Positions 1 through 8,172 of a DNA stretch of 64,000 nt are shown here, in pieces (within the stretch, counting starts at the first letter, position 1; each line of letters starts with the position of its first letter). The position numbers and the translations under genes were made by a program. This stretch comes from Thiomicrorhabdus arctica DSM 13458 (lineage in GTDB: Bacteria; Pseudomonadota; Gammaproteobacteria; Thiomicrospirales; Thiomicrospiraceae). Where the stretch lies: assembly GCF_000381085.1 (NCBI RefSeq), contig NZ_KB905899.1, forward strand, positions 1,178,001 to 1,242,000. Reading direction: 5' to 3'. The notes under the pieces were generated by a model. That model did no database searches, was not told the DNA's origin, and was given only the letters and a program-made list of their open reading frames with translations.

Positions 1-293
1 ACATTATTGTGAAGACTTGCCATTTTTAGAGCATCTCTAATGGCCATTTTACGCGCAAAGGAGTCATCAACTCCATTTGTGCTGGCAACTCCTTTCACAT
101 CCACACACATATTATCATTGGATGGAGCAGTGGTGGATAACGGTTGCACAGGTTGGGGTGATACGTCAGCAATGGATGGTGTTTCTACGCAGCTAGATTC
201 GCTCTGAATACAGAAAAGATCTGTCAGGCCTGCCTGGCTATTTAAACTTAGCATCACCAGCAGTAAGCCGAACATTTGTTGAAAACCTGACAT
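1..293 (-). CDS. FlgT-like flagellar assembly protein, N-terminal part (runs off the window)
   Basis: A minus-strand reading frame opens with ATG at 293-291 and stays open to the window edge, giving about 97 residues. The start MSGFQQMFGLLLVMLSLNSQAG looks like a signal peptide. After a Ser/Thr/Pro-rich linker comes VKGVASTNGVDDSFARKMAI and then RDALKMASL. This resembles the N-terminal fold of FlgT (a 'G-x-A ... A-R-x-x-A-I-x-D-A-L-x-x-A-S' pattern), an H-ring protein around the basal body of marine gammaproteobacteria. Its place beside cheV, flgA and flgP supports a flagellar role. The C-terminus lies outside the window, so the family call is tentative. Confidence 0.6.
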   Translation of the reverse strand, partial: MSGFQQMFGLLLVMLSLNSQAGLTDLFCIQSESSCVETPSIADVSPQPVQPLSTTAPSNDNMCVDVKGVASTNGVDDSFARKMAIRDALKMASLHNN

Positions 294-346
294 CAAGACA
301 ATCCCTATTATTTATTGAAAACACCCTTAAAGAGCTATAAAATAGA

Positions 347-1312
347 TCATACAACCAATGCAGATTCTACTTCTTCAATTCTGGCCACAATGGTTTCTGC
401 GAGTTCATCAGAGTGCCATTTTGATAAGAACACATTAGCACCAACTTTTTCAGTCAACGTATCATTAAAACCGCCACTCAATGAAGAGTTTAAAATGACA
501 TACAGATCTTTTAGACGATCATCTTTACGGATGCTTGTGGTTAAGGTGTAGCCATCCATTTCTGGCATTTCGATATCAGAAATAACCATTAATACGCGAT
601 TACTAACTTTATCGGCAATGCCTTTATCTGCCTCATCTGCCCACTTGGTCAAAAAGTCCAAAGCTAACTTACCATTATTCACAATTTTATTGCTAATGCC
701 CATCCTATCTAAAACGCCTTTTAATTGGTTTCTTGCGACAACCGAATCGTCTGCGCCCAACACAAAATAATCGTGACCGTTGGTGACCGCCTTATGCTTT
801 GAAATATACTCTTCAGACAACTCTGTCGAAGTACCAGAGACCTCTACCAATACTTTTTCAACATCGACAATTTCAACGATTTGATTTTGTGCACGCGTTA
901 TTCCAGTTAAATAGTTAACACCCATTAAAGAGGCAGGTGGAGCAAGAATATCTTCCCAGCGTAAATGTACAATGCGGTCTACATCCTCTACCAAGAAGCC
1001 TTGCACGGAACTATTAAACTCCGTCACAATCGTTAAACTTTTTGAGTAGTTTTCAGGCGCAATCTCCTCAAGATCCAATGCTTTGGCTAAATCAATCATA
1101 GGCATCGTCTGTCCACGAATATCAGCCACACCCACAATTCTTGAATCCGACTTTGGCACTGGAGAGATCGCTGGTGTACGAATGACTTCACGTACTTTAA
1201 ACACATTTATCCCAAACAGTTGCTTACCTTTAATAGTAAACAGCAGCAACTCCATACGATTCATTCCTGCTAAGGATGTTCTTTGGTCAACCCCGGTTAG
1301 AAAGCTAGACAT
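347..1312 (-). CDS. cheV: CheV: CheW-like coupling protein with receiver domain
   Basis: This 321-residue protein couples chemoreceptors to the CheA kinase in the cytoplasm and carries its own phosphorylatable receiver. Residues about 20-165 are CheW-like (MELLLFTIKGKQLFGINVFK; IRGQTMPMIDLAKAL). Residues about 183-315 form a receiver with D189, phospho-acceptor D246 in ISDIEMPEMDG, T/S in NSSLSG and K298 in FLSKW. The length matches the family. A Shine-Dalgarno-like TAAGGTGG precedes the ATG. It is divergent from flgA, as in Vibrio and Pseudomonas, where cheV sits near the flg genes. cheA and cheD are far away at 56-58 kb. Confidence 0.95.
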   Translation of the reverse strand: MSSFLTGVDQRTSLAGMNRMELLLFTIKGKQLFGINVFKVREVIRTPAISPVPKSDSRIVGVADIRGQTMPMIDLAKALDLEEIAPENYSKSLTIVTEFNSSVQGFLVEDVDRIVHLRWEDILAPPASLMGVNYLTGITRAQNQIVEIVDVEKVLVEVSGTSTELSEEYISKHKAVTNGHDYFVLGADDSVVARNQLKGVLDRMGISNKIVNNGKLALDFLTKWADEADKGIADKVSNRVLMVISDIEMPEMDGYTLTTSIRKDDRLKDLYVILNSSLSGGFNDTLTEKVGANVFLSKWHSDELAETIVARIEEVESALVV

Positions 1313-1511
1313 CTTAACGCCACCTTACTCATTGTTTGTTTAATCATCTGTTGTGTTTTCTTATTCATTTATTGAAATTGTTTAAATCACTTTATTTGGT
1401 TGACGGTTCTTATGATAAAGCCATCACTACAGTGTAATACACTGCAACAATAAACTGACTTAATTTAAAGTGACCTTTAAAAGCCATTTCAACTCATGTT
1501 AGTATTAGCGT

Positions 1512-2228
1512 ATGAATTATCCCATTCCAAAAATAATAACGCTACTGCTAAGTGCTTGTATGACCTTGAATATTCAAGCCCAAGAGCCTCCTGCCTCAAC
1601 CAGTCATCAATCGTTGGATGAGATTCATAACCTTGTGTCTGAGGATATAAAGCAAAAAATTGGCCAACAAATTTTTGAGCCTACAATTAAACTCAGAAAA
1701 TTAAGCTCAACTTTAGAATTACCTCAATGCCAACAACCGCTTGAACTCAATGATAGAAGCCCTGATGAAACGATTGGACGAATGACCTATAGCGTAAGTT
1801 GCCATCAACCTAACTGGCGAGTTTTTGTACCGGCTGTCGTTGACGGCAAACAAGCGGTAATAATGACCACTCAAGGAATTCTAAAGCAGGCCGTTATAAA
1901 GAGCGAAGATCTGAAACGAGTTCTCTTGCCTTATAAGCAAGTACGAAGAGGCAGTGTTATTAACTTAGACACCGCAATCGGCATGAGGACAAAAAAATCG
2001 ATCAGTGCCAATAGCATCCTTAGAATAAAAGATTTACAACCCCCCTATTGGGTTTTTAAAAAGCAACAAGTTACCTTGATTACGAAGGTTGGCAGTATTC
2101 AAGTGAAAACCAAAGGCATCGCTTTGCAAAACGCCGTTGAACAACAACAAGTCCCTGTCAGAAACAGTAATTCTGATAGAGTCGTAAAAGGCATAGTTAT
2201 TGCTCCAAACACGGTATACATTCCATAA
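1512..2228 (+). CDS. flgA: FlgA: flagellar P-ring assembly chaperone
   Basis: This 238-residue periplasmic protein helps FlgI polymerise into the P-ring. A signal peptide covers residues 1-24 (ends NIQAQ). The central part has the FlgA cysteines (CQQPLELN, SVSCHQPNWRVFVP). The C-terminal half is a SAF domain (IKSEDLKRVLLPYKQVRRG, then GIALQNAVEQQQVPVRN and KGIVIAPNTVYIP). Length and domain order fit the family. flgM and flgN follow on the same strand, the standard gammaproteobacterial order. No strong ribosome-binding site precedes the ATG at 1512. Confidence 0.93.
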   Translation: MNYPIPKIITLLLSACMTLNIQAQEPPASTSHQSLDEIHNLVSEDIKQKIGQQIFEPTIKLRKLSSTLELPQCQQPLELNDRSPDETIGRMTYSVSCHQPNWRVFVPAVVDGKQAVIMTTQGILKQAVIKSEDLKRVLLPYKQVRRGSVINLDTAIGMRTKKSISANSILRIKDLQPPYWVFKKQQVTLITKVGSIQVKTKGIALQNAVEQQQVPVRNSNSDRVVKGIVIAPNTVYIP

Positions 2229-2313
2229 AAAGTGTTAAAGGGTTCAGCTAAACAATTCAAAAGTCCCTGTAAGCAAAAAATTGAATTTTCTTTCGAAAAA
2301 ATGTTTTTTTTAC

Positions 2314-2339
2314 TAAAGCTTTCTTAAAACTGCCGATAT
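2314..2339 (+). promoter_or_regulatory. Probable sigma-28 (FliA) promoter for flgM-flgN
   Basis: TAAAGCTT at 2314-2321 is followed, 10 bases later, by GCCGATAT at 2332-2339. This is very close to the FliA consensus (TAAAGTTT, about 11 bases, GCCGATAA). It lies 61 bp before the flgM start. Class-3 transcription of the anti-sigma-28 gene by sigma-28 itself is established in enterics and Vibrio. Confidence 0.8.
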
Positions 2340-2400
2340 AAAAAGTAGAAACCAAAAACAATGCTGTTAAAATGACAGCGAAAAGGTGTGAGGCCATAAG

Positions 2401-2709
2401 ATGGATATTAAAAATTTAAACAGCGGTGTACCACAGACCCGCTCAAACGAGTCGGTTAAAAACCCAAGCCAAGCGCCAACTAAAAACAGTTCTGCGCCTG
2501 CATCTCAACCCAACACTGATAAAGTCACTCTTACCCAAGCATTTTCTCAAGTAAGTAATCTTGAACAAAAGGCATTGAGTTCAAATATTGATAATTCTAC
2601 GCGTATCGCTGAACTTAAAAGTGCGATTGAAGATGGCTCTTACCAGGTGGATGCCGAACGTATTGCGGATAAACTGATGCAGACCGAAGCTTTATTCGCC
2701 CGACTTTAA
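2401..2709 (+). CDS. flgM: FlgM: anti-sigma-28 factor
   Basis: This 102-residue protein binds and inhibits sigma-28 until the hook is complete, then is exported. The N-terminal half is Ser/Asn/Pro-rich and looks disordered. The C-terminal half has the FlgM helices (DKVTLTQAFSQVSNLE; then RIAELKSAIEDGSYQVDAER, followed by IADKLMQTE). 'I-x-x-L-K-x-A-I-x-x-G-x-Y-x-V-x-x-x-x-I-A-x-x-L' is the family signature. A good Shine-Dalgarno (AGGTGTGAGG) precedes the ATG. It is followed by flgN 41 bp downstream. Confidence 0.95.
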   Translation: MDIKNLNSGVPQTRSNESVKNPSQAPTKNSSAPASQPNTDKVTLTQAFSQVSNLEQKALSSNIDNSTRIAELKSAIEDGSYQVDAERIADKLMQTEALFARL

Positions 2710-2750
2710 GCAAGTGTAACGACTACGACTAATGGGCATTAAAGTAAATT

Positions 2751-3242
2751 ATGATTCAAACAGATAACATTCAAAACAAACAGCAACTAACCTCACTGGT
2801 TGCTGAGTTAATACGTCTGTTTGAAAGGTTTTACATCTCCCTGCAAACGGAGTCAGAAGCCTTAAAGAAAAATAATTCGGAACAGCTGATTCTAACCTCG
2901 GCAACGAAGCAAGAACAACTAGAAGAAATTGCAACAATGACGGCCGCGCTAGAGTTAAGCCTTAAAGCCAGTAAATTGACACTTAGCAATCTATTCGAAT
3001 TAAACACGCCTACAAGGCTCCCCAAATCACTCCAAGAAGCAGGCCAAAAATTGGTCGCTATTTCGGATCAATGTCAAGACTTAAACCAAGCGAACGGCAT
3101 GACAATACAAATATTGAGCAATATTAATAATCATGCTCTTAATTTGATCTCAGGAAAGGCTCAACCTAACATACAACTTTACGGCTCTAGCGGCACCACA
3201 ACCACTGCATTGAAGGCCAAAACTTCTCTTGGCAAGGCTTAG
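2751..3242 (+). CDS. flgN: FlgN: flagellar export chaperone for hook-filament junction proteins
   Basis: This 163-residue, mostly helical cytoplasmic protein has the family's heptad pattern (LVAELIRLFERFYISLQTES; LKKNNSEQLILTSATKQEQL). It also has a C-terminal segment of the type 'L-x-x-C-x-x-x-N-x-x-N-G' (DQCQDLNQANGMTIQIL). FlgN chaperones FlgK and FlgL. The family is divergent, and the position directly after flgM is the main support. It probably shares the sigma-28 transcript. Confidence 0.85.
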   Translation: MIQTDNIQNKQQLTSLVAELIRLFERFYISLQTESEALKKNNSEQLILTSATKQEQLEEIATMTAALELSLKASKLTLSNLFELNTPTRLPKSLQEAGQKLVAISDQCQDLNQANGMTIQILSNINNHALNLISGKAQPNIQLYGSSGTTTTALKAKTSLGKA

Positions 3243-3472
3243 AAAACGATTCCCCACCTCTTCTTACTCATCAGCACAGTACACACACGCTTGTTTTCAT
3301 TCCATTGTAATAGAAATTGGCGTATTTTCTGCTTACCCTTTACCAACTCATTTTATAAAAAAATGAAGAGTATTTGATACGCTAAGGCGTTTTATACTAC
3401 ACTAGATTAATAAGTACTTTATATTAGTAACACTTACCTAAAAATACACTCAAGCTACCAGAGAGAAGACAA

Positions 3473-4060
3473 ATGCGAAAAGATAAACGCTCCTTTTACC
3501 GAATTGATGTCATGATGCCATGTAGTTATCGCATTCTGTCACACGAAGAAGCCTTGCTAACCGCTCTTCCCGTGTCGGCTGATGCTAAGTATATTGAAGA
3601 GTATTTCATGGAAAATTTAGCGCAACTTGACCTGCAAATTAATGAGGTTATCTCCCAAATCAATCAAAAAAGTTCTTTGGTCGCGACAGCTCTTACAGCC
3701 ATGAACAGTAAAATTAATTTTGTCTTGCAGACGATTGATGAGAAACAACTGACCCGAGCAATCCCACAAAAACTTGTTAACTTAAGCGGCAGCGGTATTG
3801 CGATTGATATTGAAGAAGACGTTCTTATCTCAGATAAAATTGATCTCCTCATCAAACCCCTTGAGAATGAATCGCCCATTTTAGTGCGTTGTGACATTGT
3901 TAAGATTACGCCTTTAAATGACAATTCAGAAGGCTCAACGATTGCGCTCAATTACCAAAACTTAAGTGAAGATGACCGCCGTAAATTAGTTTACTTTATT
4001 CAGGCTAAAGAAATCGAATCTGCTCAAAAGGAACGTCATAATAAAACACATACTCGTTAA
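3473..4060 (+). CDS. PilZ-domain protein, possible c-di-GMP effector
   Basis: This 195-residue cytoplasmic protein opens with RKDKRSFYRIDVMMPCSYRI, an arrangement of basic residues like the RxxxR element of PilZ domains. About 90 residues later comes LVNLSGSGIAI, matching (D/N)-x-S-x-x-G. A helical insert separates the two (about residues 35-95, including QINEVISQINQKSSLVATAL). Many flagellated gammaproteobacteria carry a PilZ protein near flg genes that ties swimming to c-di-GMP. No ligand data are implied. A GAGAGAAG ribosome-binding site precedes the ATG. It has its own 230-bp upstream gap, so it may not be part of the flgMN transcript. Confidence 0.8.
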   Translation: MRKDKRSFYRIDVMMPCSYRILSHEEALLTALPVSADAKYIEEYFMENLAQLDLQINEVISQINQKSSLVATALTAMNSKINFVLQTIDEKQLTRAIPQKLVNLSGSGIAIDIEEDVLISDKIDLLIKPLENESPILVRCDIVKITPLNDNSEGSTIALNYQNLSEDDRRKLVYFIQAKEIESAQKERHNKTHTR

Positions 4061-4100
4061 CTTTTTTGAGGCTCAACTGAACCGAAAAATAGACATCCAA

Positions 4101-4131
4101 TAAAAAACCCGGTAAATTCCCGGGCTTTTTA
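4101..4131. terminator. Bidirectional rho-independent terminator
   Basis: AAAACCCGG, a short loop and CCGGG with a one-base bulge, then CTTTTT. It sits between the PilZ gene (plus) and the minus-strand run ending at 4170. A-runs and T-runs on opposite sides would let it serve both directions. Confidence 0.75.
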
Positions 4132-4169
4132 TTGGAGTAAAGACATAATAATGATGACGACATCATCAA

Positions 4170-4460
4170 CTAAGGAAAGGCATAACGCTTATCCGCTCTT
4201 TGGCTCTTACGCTCTACACCTTCCTCGCCTTTTAATAACTTATCGACTTTCTTTTCAATCACCTTCACTTTAGCTAAACTTTTATCGATCTTAGAATCTT
4301 GTGCACGGCGCAGATATTCTGATTGTTTAATTTTGCTATCTTGTTTAGCGACCTTGCTCTCCAGCACTCGTACACGCGTACTGATGCTTGCCGCATCTGC
4401 AACTCCCTGCCAAACAAACAGACTTAAAAACAGGGGGATTAATACTCTATAACGAACCAT
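4170..4460 (-). CDS. Secreted coiled-coil protein of unknown function in the flgP cluster
   Basis: I chose the ATG at 4460, behind CGGAGAGG, rather than an upstream start that lacks a ribosome-binding site. The product has about 96 residues. A signal peptide (MVRYRVLIPLFLSLFVWQG, then VADAA) is followed by a lysine-rich coiled coil (RVRVLESKVAKQDSKIKQ; VKVIEKKVDKLLKGEE). It is the last gene of a minus-strand run with flgP. I do not recognise a family. A periplasmic accessory of the flagellar envelope rings is a guess from position only. Confidence 0.65.
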   Translation of the reverse strand: MVRYRVLIPLFLSLFVWQGVADAASISTRVRVLESKVAKQDSKIKQSEYLRRAQDSKIDKSLAKVKVIEKKVDKLLKGEEGVERKSQRADKRYAFP

Positions 4461-4526
4461 ATAAAACCTCTCCGAATTACTACTGGGACTTAAGCCCAAC
4501 ACCAAGTATCCACACGAGAATCAAGA

Positions 4527-5072
4527 CTAATAAGAAGTAATTGTATAAGCTGCTTCAGGCTCTACCGCTCTGGCTTTATTAGAGCTATAGACAAACGTGT
4601 CTTCAAAGAAACGTTTATCAACATAAACTTCTAATACGGTTTCGTAGTTATTATCAGCCATTGGCGTCACACTTACCATTCTAGCACCACGAACGACGGC
4701 ATTGACACGCGCTCTAAAACTATCGTTTTTCGCCGTCAGCGTCGAAACGGCAGTATTACTGTCAATTTTAATACCATATAGTTGCTCAGCAAGCGCACGG
4801 TAAGCATCTAATTTTGAAGCACGAATGGCCATTAATCGACGTTGTCCCGCCGTGTAAGCGCCAAAGGTACTTTCGGCACCATAACCAATTCCAGAGATTT
4901 TCATCAGTTCAGGCTTTTGTCCCACGACTGCTCTAGTCGAAGCTTGATGTGTCACCACTTCAGGTGCCATAGTCGCTGTTTTGTTTTCTGAACAACAAGG
5001 CTGGCTTTGAACACAACCACCTAGTGTAAGCGTCGTCGCGAGACTTGCCATTAGAACAGTTTGCTTTTTCAT
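4527..5072 (-). CDS. flgP: FlgP-like outer-membrane lipoprotein (LPP20 family)
   Basis: The start at 5072 (MKKQTVLMASLATTLTL) gives a 181-residue precursor with lipobox L-G-G-C and lipidated C20. The body has the LPP20/FlgP pattern GIGYGAESTF, then GQRRLMAIRASKLDAYRALA, EQLYGIKID, VRGARMVSV and YETVLEVYVDKRFF. In Vibrio and Campylobacter FlgP forms an outer-membrane disk or ring around the flagellar motor. The adjacent cheV, flgA and flgT-like genes agree with that. Family assignment is good; the specific flagellar role is inferred from context. Confidence 0.8.
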   Translation of the reverse strand: MKKQTVLMASLATTLTLGGCVQSQPCCSENKTATMAPEVVTHQASTRAVVGQKPELMKISGIGYGAESTFGAYTAGQRRLMAIRASKLDAYRALAEQLYGIKIDSNTAVSTLTAKNDSFRARVNAVVRGARMVSVTPMADNNYETVLEVYVDKRFFEDTFVYSSNKARAVEPEAAYTITSY

Positions 5073-5127
5073 TGCCTTATACTCCATTATTTACTCAAAT
5101 ATTTATTTTAGAATTTTGTGAACTTAC

Positions 5128-5376
5128 TTAGTAAGAACATCGATTAACACTGTTTTTACATCGCAAATCTTTGACATAATAAACAGAGTCAACCTGATGC
5201 TTTTTATCTATTTGTTTTGTGGAATAGTAATCGGGTACTGAATACTGAGTACCCGAGAACCAGTGCCAATCACTCTCTTCTGCTGACGTATTAGGAGTGT
5301 CACTAATCGAATTAAGCGAAGAACACCCCACAAAGAAACTACAACAGACAATCAACATTAAATTTTTGGCCATCAT
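5128..5376 (-). CDS. Small lipoprotein of unknown function in the flgP cluster
   Basis: The ATG at 5376 follows AGGG by eight bases. The upstream in-frame TTG has no such support. The ~82-residue precursor MMAKNLMLIVCCSFFVGCSS carries a clear lipobox (F-V-G-C). The mature part is polar, aromatic-rich and ends with two cysteines (LRCKNSVNRCSY). It lies 55 bp before flgP and 52 bp after the preceding gene, so it is probably cotranscribed. It is shorter than FlgO, and I do not assign it to that family. Confidence 0.65.
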   Translation of the reverse strand: MMAKNLMLIVCCSFFVGCSSLNSISDTPNTSAEESDWHWFSGTQYSVPDYYSTKQIDKKHQVDSVYYVKDLRCKNSVNRCSY

Positions 5377-5428
5377 AATGCGCGCCCTATTCTGTAATAT
5401 TCGTGGCAAGTCACTCAACGCTTAGACT

Positions 5429-6523
5429 CTATGGATAGGAATCTTTAACCGATTGATCATAAAACATTCCATCAGGCGCTGTATATTGATAAGGATTAGC
5501 ATCTTTAACGGCCTTCTCCTTCTTAGCTTTTTCTACCTTTTCAACTTCCGCTAACTGCTCCATCACGATTTGTTTTTCAACCATTTTTACGCTTTTTAGT
5601 AATACCTGATATTGTTTCTGAATGCTCTTAACTCGGCTATTAACTTCATCAATTCTGCGCTGTGCTTTTATCATTTTGGCGTTCACTGCTGTAACTTTTA
5701 ATAAGACCGCAGGGTCTACTTGAGTCGATATGACGGTAGCCACGTGCGTATCAGCCCCTGGGGTAGTGGCAGCATTAGTCATTTTGGAAATTGTTCCGGG
5801 GTCATTTGCGACAACGCTACTTCTGCCTAGACCCAGTGGATCAAGTATTTCTGTTTTAGGAGTGGCCACTTTGGTCGAAACAGCCGTTGCCAAATCCGTG
5901 ACTAACTGTTCTAGCTGAAAATTAAGTGCATCTAATTTTTTCTCAAGCAATTGAACAGACTTAGTATTTTCTGACAAGGATGCGACACCTTGTTCAGAAT
6001 TCACCTTAATCGATTCAATCAGGGTAATTGTTTCATCATCAACACCTGCCGAAGAAGCGGCTAAAGCACTCCAGACACCAATACCGATTCCAGTTAACAC
6101 AAGAACGATCAACGTAGAGCTGAAAATAATGATCAGTTTTTTTATTGAATCCATATCTTTTGCCGCCATTTGAGGGTGTTGTTTGGTTTGTGCCGTAGCA
6201 CGTTTAGAAAGAACGTCATCTTTATCGGCTATATCATCCACACTAGCCCGTTCAACATAGGGTTCCGTACTTGACTCTGTTTTTGAGACGGGTGGCGAAT
6301 CCATTGATCCTTCTGCTTCGTCCAATGCATCAAGCAAGCCATCCGCATCATCCAGACCATCTTCTAAAGGAGCTTCATCTATTTCGGTTGCCGCATCAAC
6401 AGGCACATCCTCGGTTAAATTATCTGCAGAATCATCAACAGCAGCTTCTAACTCTGCTTCATCGAGCAAAGCATCAATACTGTCTAAATCATTTGGATCA
6501 AATGCATCATCAGAGGTCGCCAC
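5429..6523 (-). CDS. Acidic single-pass membrane protein with long coiled coil, unknown function
   Basis: This 364-residue protein starts with GTG behind AAGGA. Residues 1-115 are strongly acidic (DDAFDPNDLDSIDALLDEAE). Residues about 128-152 form one transmembrane helix (KLIIIFSSTLIVLVLTGIGI). The rest is coiled coil and linker, ending in a Lys/Glu-rich stretch and a Tyr-rich tail. It heads the minus-strand run with flgP. The acidic cytoplasmic tail plus periplasmic coiled coil suggests a linker across the inner membrane, but I recognise no family. Confidence 0.7.
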   Translation of the reverse strand: MATSDDAFDPNDLDSIDALLDEAELEAAVDDSADNLTEDVPVDAATEIDEAPLEDGLDDADGLLDALDEAEGSMDSPPVSKTESSTEPYVERASVDDIADKDDVLSKRATAQTKQHPQMAAKDMDSIKKLIIIFSSTLIVLVLTGIGIGVWSALAASSAGVDDETITLIESIKVNSEQGVASLSENTKSVQLLEKKLDALNFQLEQLVTDLATAVSTKVATPKTEILDPLGLGRSSVVANDPGTISKMTNAATTPGADTHVATVISTQVDPAVLLKVTAVNAKMIKAQRRIDEVNSRVKSIQKQYQVLLKSVKMVEKQIVMEQLAEVEKVEKAKKEKAVKDANPYQYTAPDGMFYDQSVKDSYP

Positions 6524-6624
6524 GCTTAATTTCCTTAATAATATGCCACAACGTGTCCTAAAAGAGTTCAGACGACATTGAATGTTATTTGTTTTACAAG
6601 ACTGACGCTACCGTCCCTGAAGGA

Positions 6625-8145
6625 TTATTTAGTGAATGTTTCTGAAAATTCAGTGACACGCTCTAAAACACCTTGATCTACCCAGTAAATAACCGGCAAC
6701 AAATGAAATTGTCCTGTCATATTTGAGGAAACGGCCCCAAATTCGGTATTTATATGCAAATTCTGACCATCAGAAATGGCTGAATTTTTAACAATTTCAA
6801 TTGCTACTTGACCCAAAGCATAAAACGGGCCATTTATATCTTCCTGCTGGGTATTTGATTTTATGAAAGCAAGCTCCGCTTGAGTATAAACAGGCAAAAT
6901 TGCATAGGTTTGCTGCCAGGAGGCAAGATTCTTACGAAGAGAATCTAGAGTGGGTGTTTGATTTGGATACCAGATATGGGTAATTTGGTTTAATTGGTAA
7001 AAATCCAAGATAGGACCTACTTGGATCGCTTTATTTTGGGGTATAAAACTCACTACAGCTTCAATATCACGCCTAGGTCTTGGAGTGAATTCGAACGTGC
7101 TCTCAGTGACTCTTTGCAACCATCGGTAGCGCTCTTCTGAGCGATTGATGTTCATTGCAGCTTCAATAGACTGTCCAACCGTTTTCTCTATGGTTTGATG
7201 TTGATATTGCCCTCTTGAATTTAAAGATGACCAGGCCTGGTAGAATTCAGCTTCGAGCTTTTTAGCGGATTCACTAGAGTCTGTTAACGCAAGTACATTA
7301 TTAAACTGGTTATTTTCTAAAATAGAAAGTATCTGACCCAACCCTTTTGATTTACTTGGAGAGAAAGCACGTTCGTATCCAACAAGAGCATTCATCGAGT
7401 TAAAGTAAAAGGTTGGAATACCCGTCTTAAGTCCTTGCCACTGCTGTGCAGTCTGTTTTTGCAGCGGACCAAAGATGAAGTCAGGATCATAGTATTTAAC
7501 GATCTCCCACAATTCAAACACCGTCTTATATATAGCCGTATCAAATACCGCTAAGGAGCCCTGAAAAGAATTGGCTTCCAAGCCACTTTTCAAACCTGAA
7601 AGAACCTTATTACCGGCTTGCGCATAGGGCCCTGTGAGAGGTAGTAAAATCACTATAATCGACTTATCTGAAATATCAGGGAACCTTAAGGGTTCCATAG
7701 AGCTGACATACAAAGAAGAGTTCAACGCATTAGCGGATGAATTAGAGGGGGTTTGAGAAGACCGTTTAGCCATCGTCAAGTAGAGCTTCAGGACAGCTAG
7801 ACGCTTTTGAAAAACGGGCAATACAACCATACGATTAAGTTGATTAATATAAATTCTAACCTGATTTATATCACTATTTTTTTGAGCCAACTCAGCTCGC
7901 AGAAGAATAATTTCTTGATCAATCCTCTCAACCTGGTTTTCTAAATAATTATTTTGGGTTGTTTTTTTGCCTGATGTTAAGGGGTTTGCAGGCCAATCCC
8001 CTTGTGCTATTAACTGATTATCGATGGGTTTTGAAGACTCCATAGACACTAAGTCTTGCCATGCTGTTGTTTGAGAGGCAAAGCTTGCCATAGGCAAAAT
8101 ACTGCCGATCAATATGACTCCTCTTACCCATTGCATTACCCTCAT
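6625..8145 (-). CDS. LpoA/LppC-like penicillin-binding-protein activator
   Basis: This 506-residue secreted protein has an N-terminal helical part (about 50-130) and a periplasmic-binding-protein-like fold. The latter begins VILLPLTGPYAQAGNKVLSG and continues FIFGPLQKQTAQQW and IPTFYFN, as in LpoA/LppC, which stimulates PBP1A transpeptidation. The signal peptide ends near MASFASQ, and no lipobox cysteine is visible, unlike E. coli LpoA. The start may be the ATG at 8145 or the one at 8136 (behind GAGGGTA). pepN lies 27 bp upstream. One copy of the dispersed ACCAGGCCTGGT palindrome falls inside it at 7230-7241, read as Gln-Ala-Trp. Confidence 0.75.
   Translation of the reverse strand: MRVMQWVRGVILIGSILPMASFASQTTAWQDLVSMESSKPIDNQLIAQGDWPANPLTSGKKTTQNNYLENQVERIDQEIILLRAELAQKNSDINQVRIYINQLNRMVVLPVFQKRLAVLKLYLTMAKRSSQTPSNSSANALNSSLYVSSMEPLRFPDISDKSIIVILLPLTGPYAQAGNKVLSGLKSGLEANSFQGSLAVFDTAIYKTVFELWEIVKYYDPDFIFGPLQKQTAQQWQGLKTGIPTFYFNSMNALVGYERAFSPSKSKGLGQILSILENNQFNNVLALTDSSESAKKLEAEFYQAWSSLNSRGQYQHQTIEKTVGQSIEAAMNINRSEERYRWLQRVTESTFEFTPRPRRDIEAVVSFIPQNKAIQVGPILDFYQLNQITHIWYPNQTPTLDSLRKNLASWQQTYAILPVYTQAELAFIKSNTQQEDINGPFYALGQVAIEIVKNSAISDGQNLHINTEFGAVSSNMTGQFHLLPVIYWVDQGVLERVTEFSETFTK
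7229..7241. repeat. Dispersed palindrome, copy 1 (inside the LpoA-like gene)
   Basis: GACCAGGCCTGGT on the plus strand. The gene reads it on the minus strand as Tyr-Gln-Ala-Trp-Ser. It is one of eight near-identical copies in the window. Confidence 0.85.
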
Positions 8146-8172
8146 ACCTTTATGAGCCCGAAGCCATGCAAC

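Noticed and set aside
5128-5376. Small lipoprotein as FlgO
   Set aside because: It is under half the usual FlgO length and shows no FlgO motif; only the position next to flgP suggests it.
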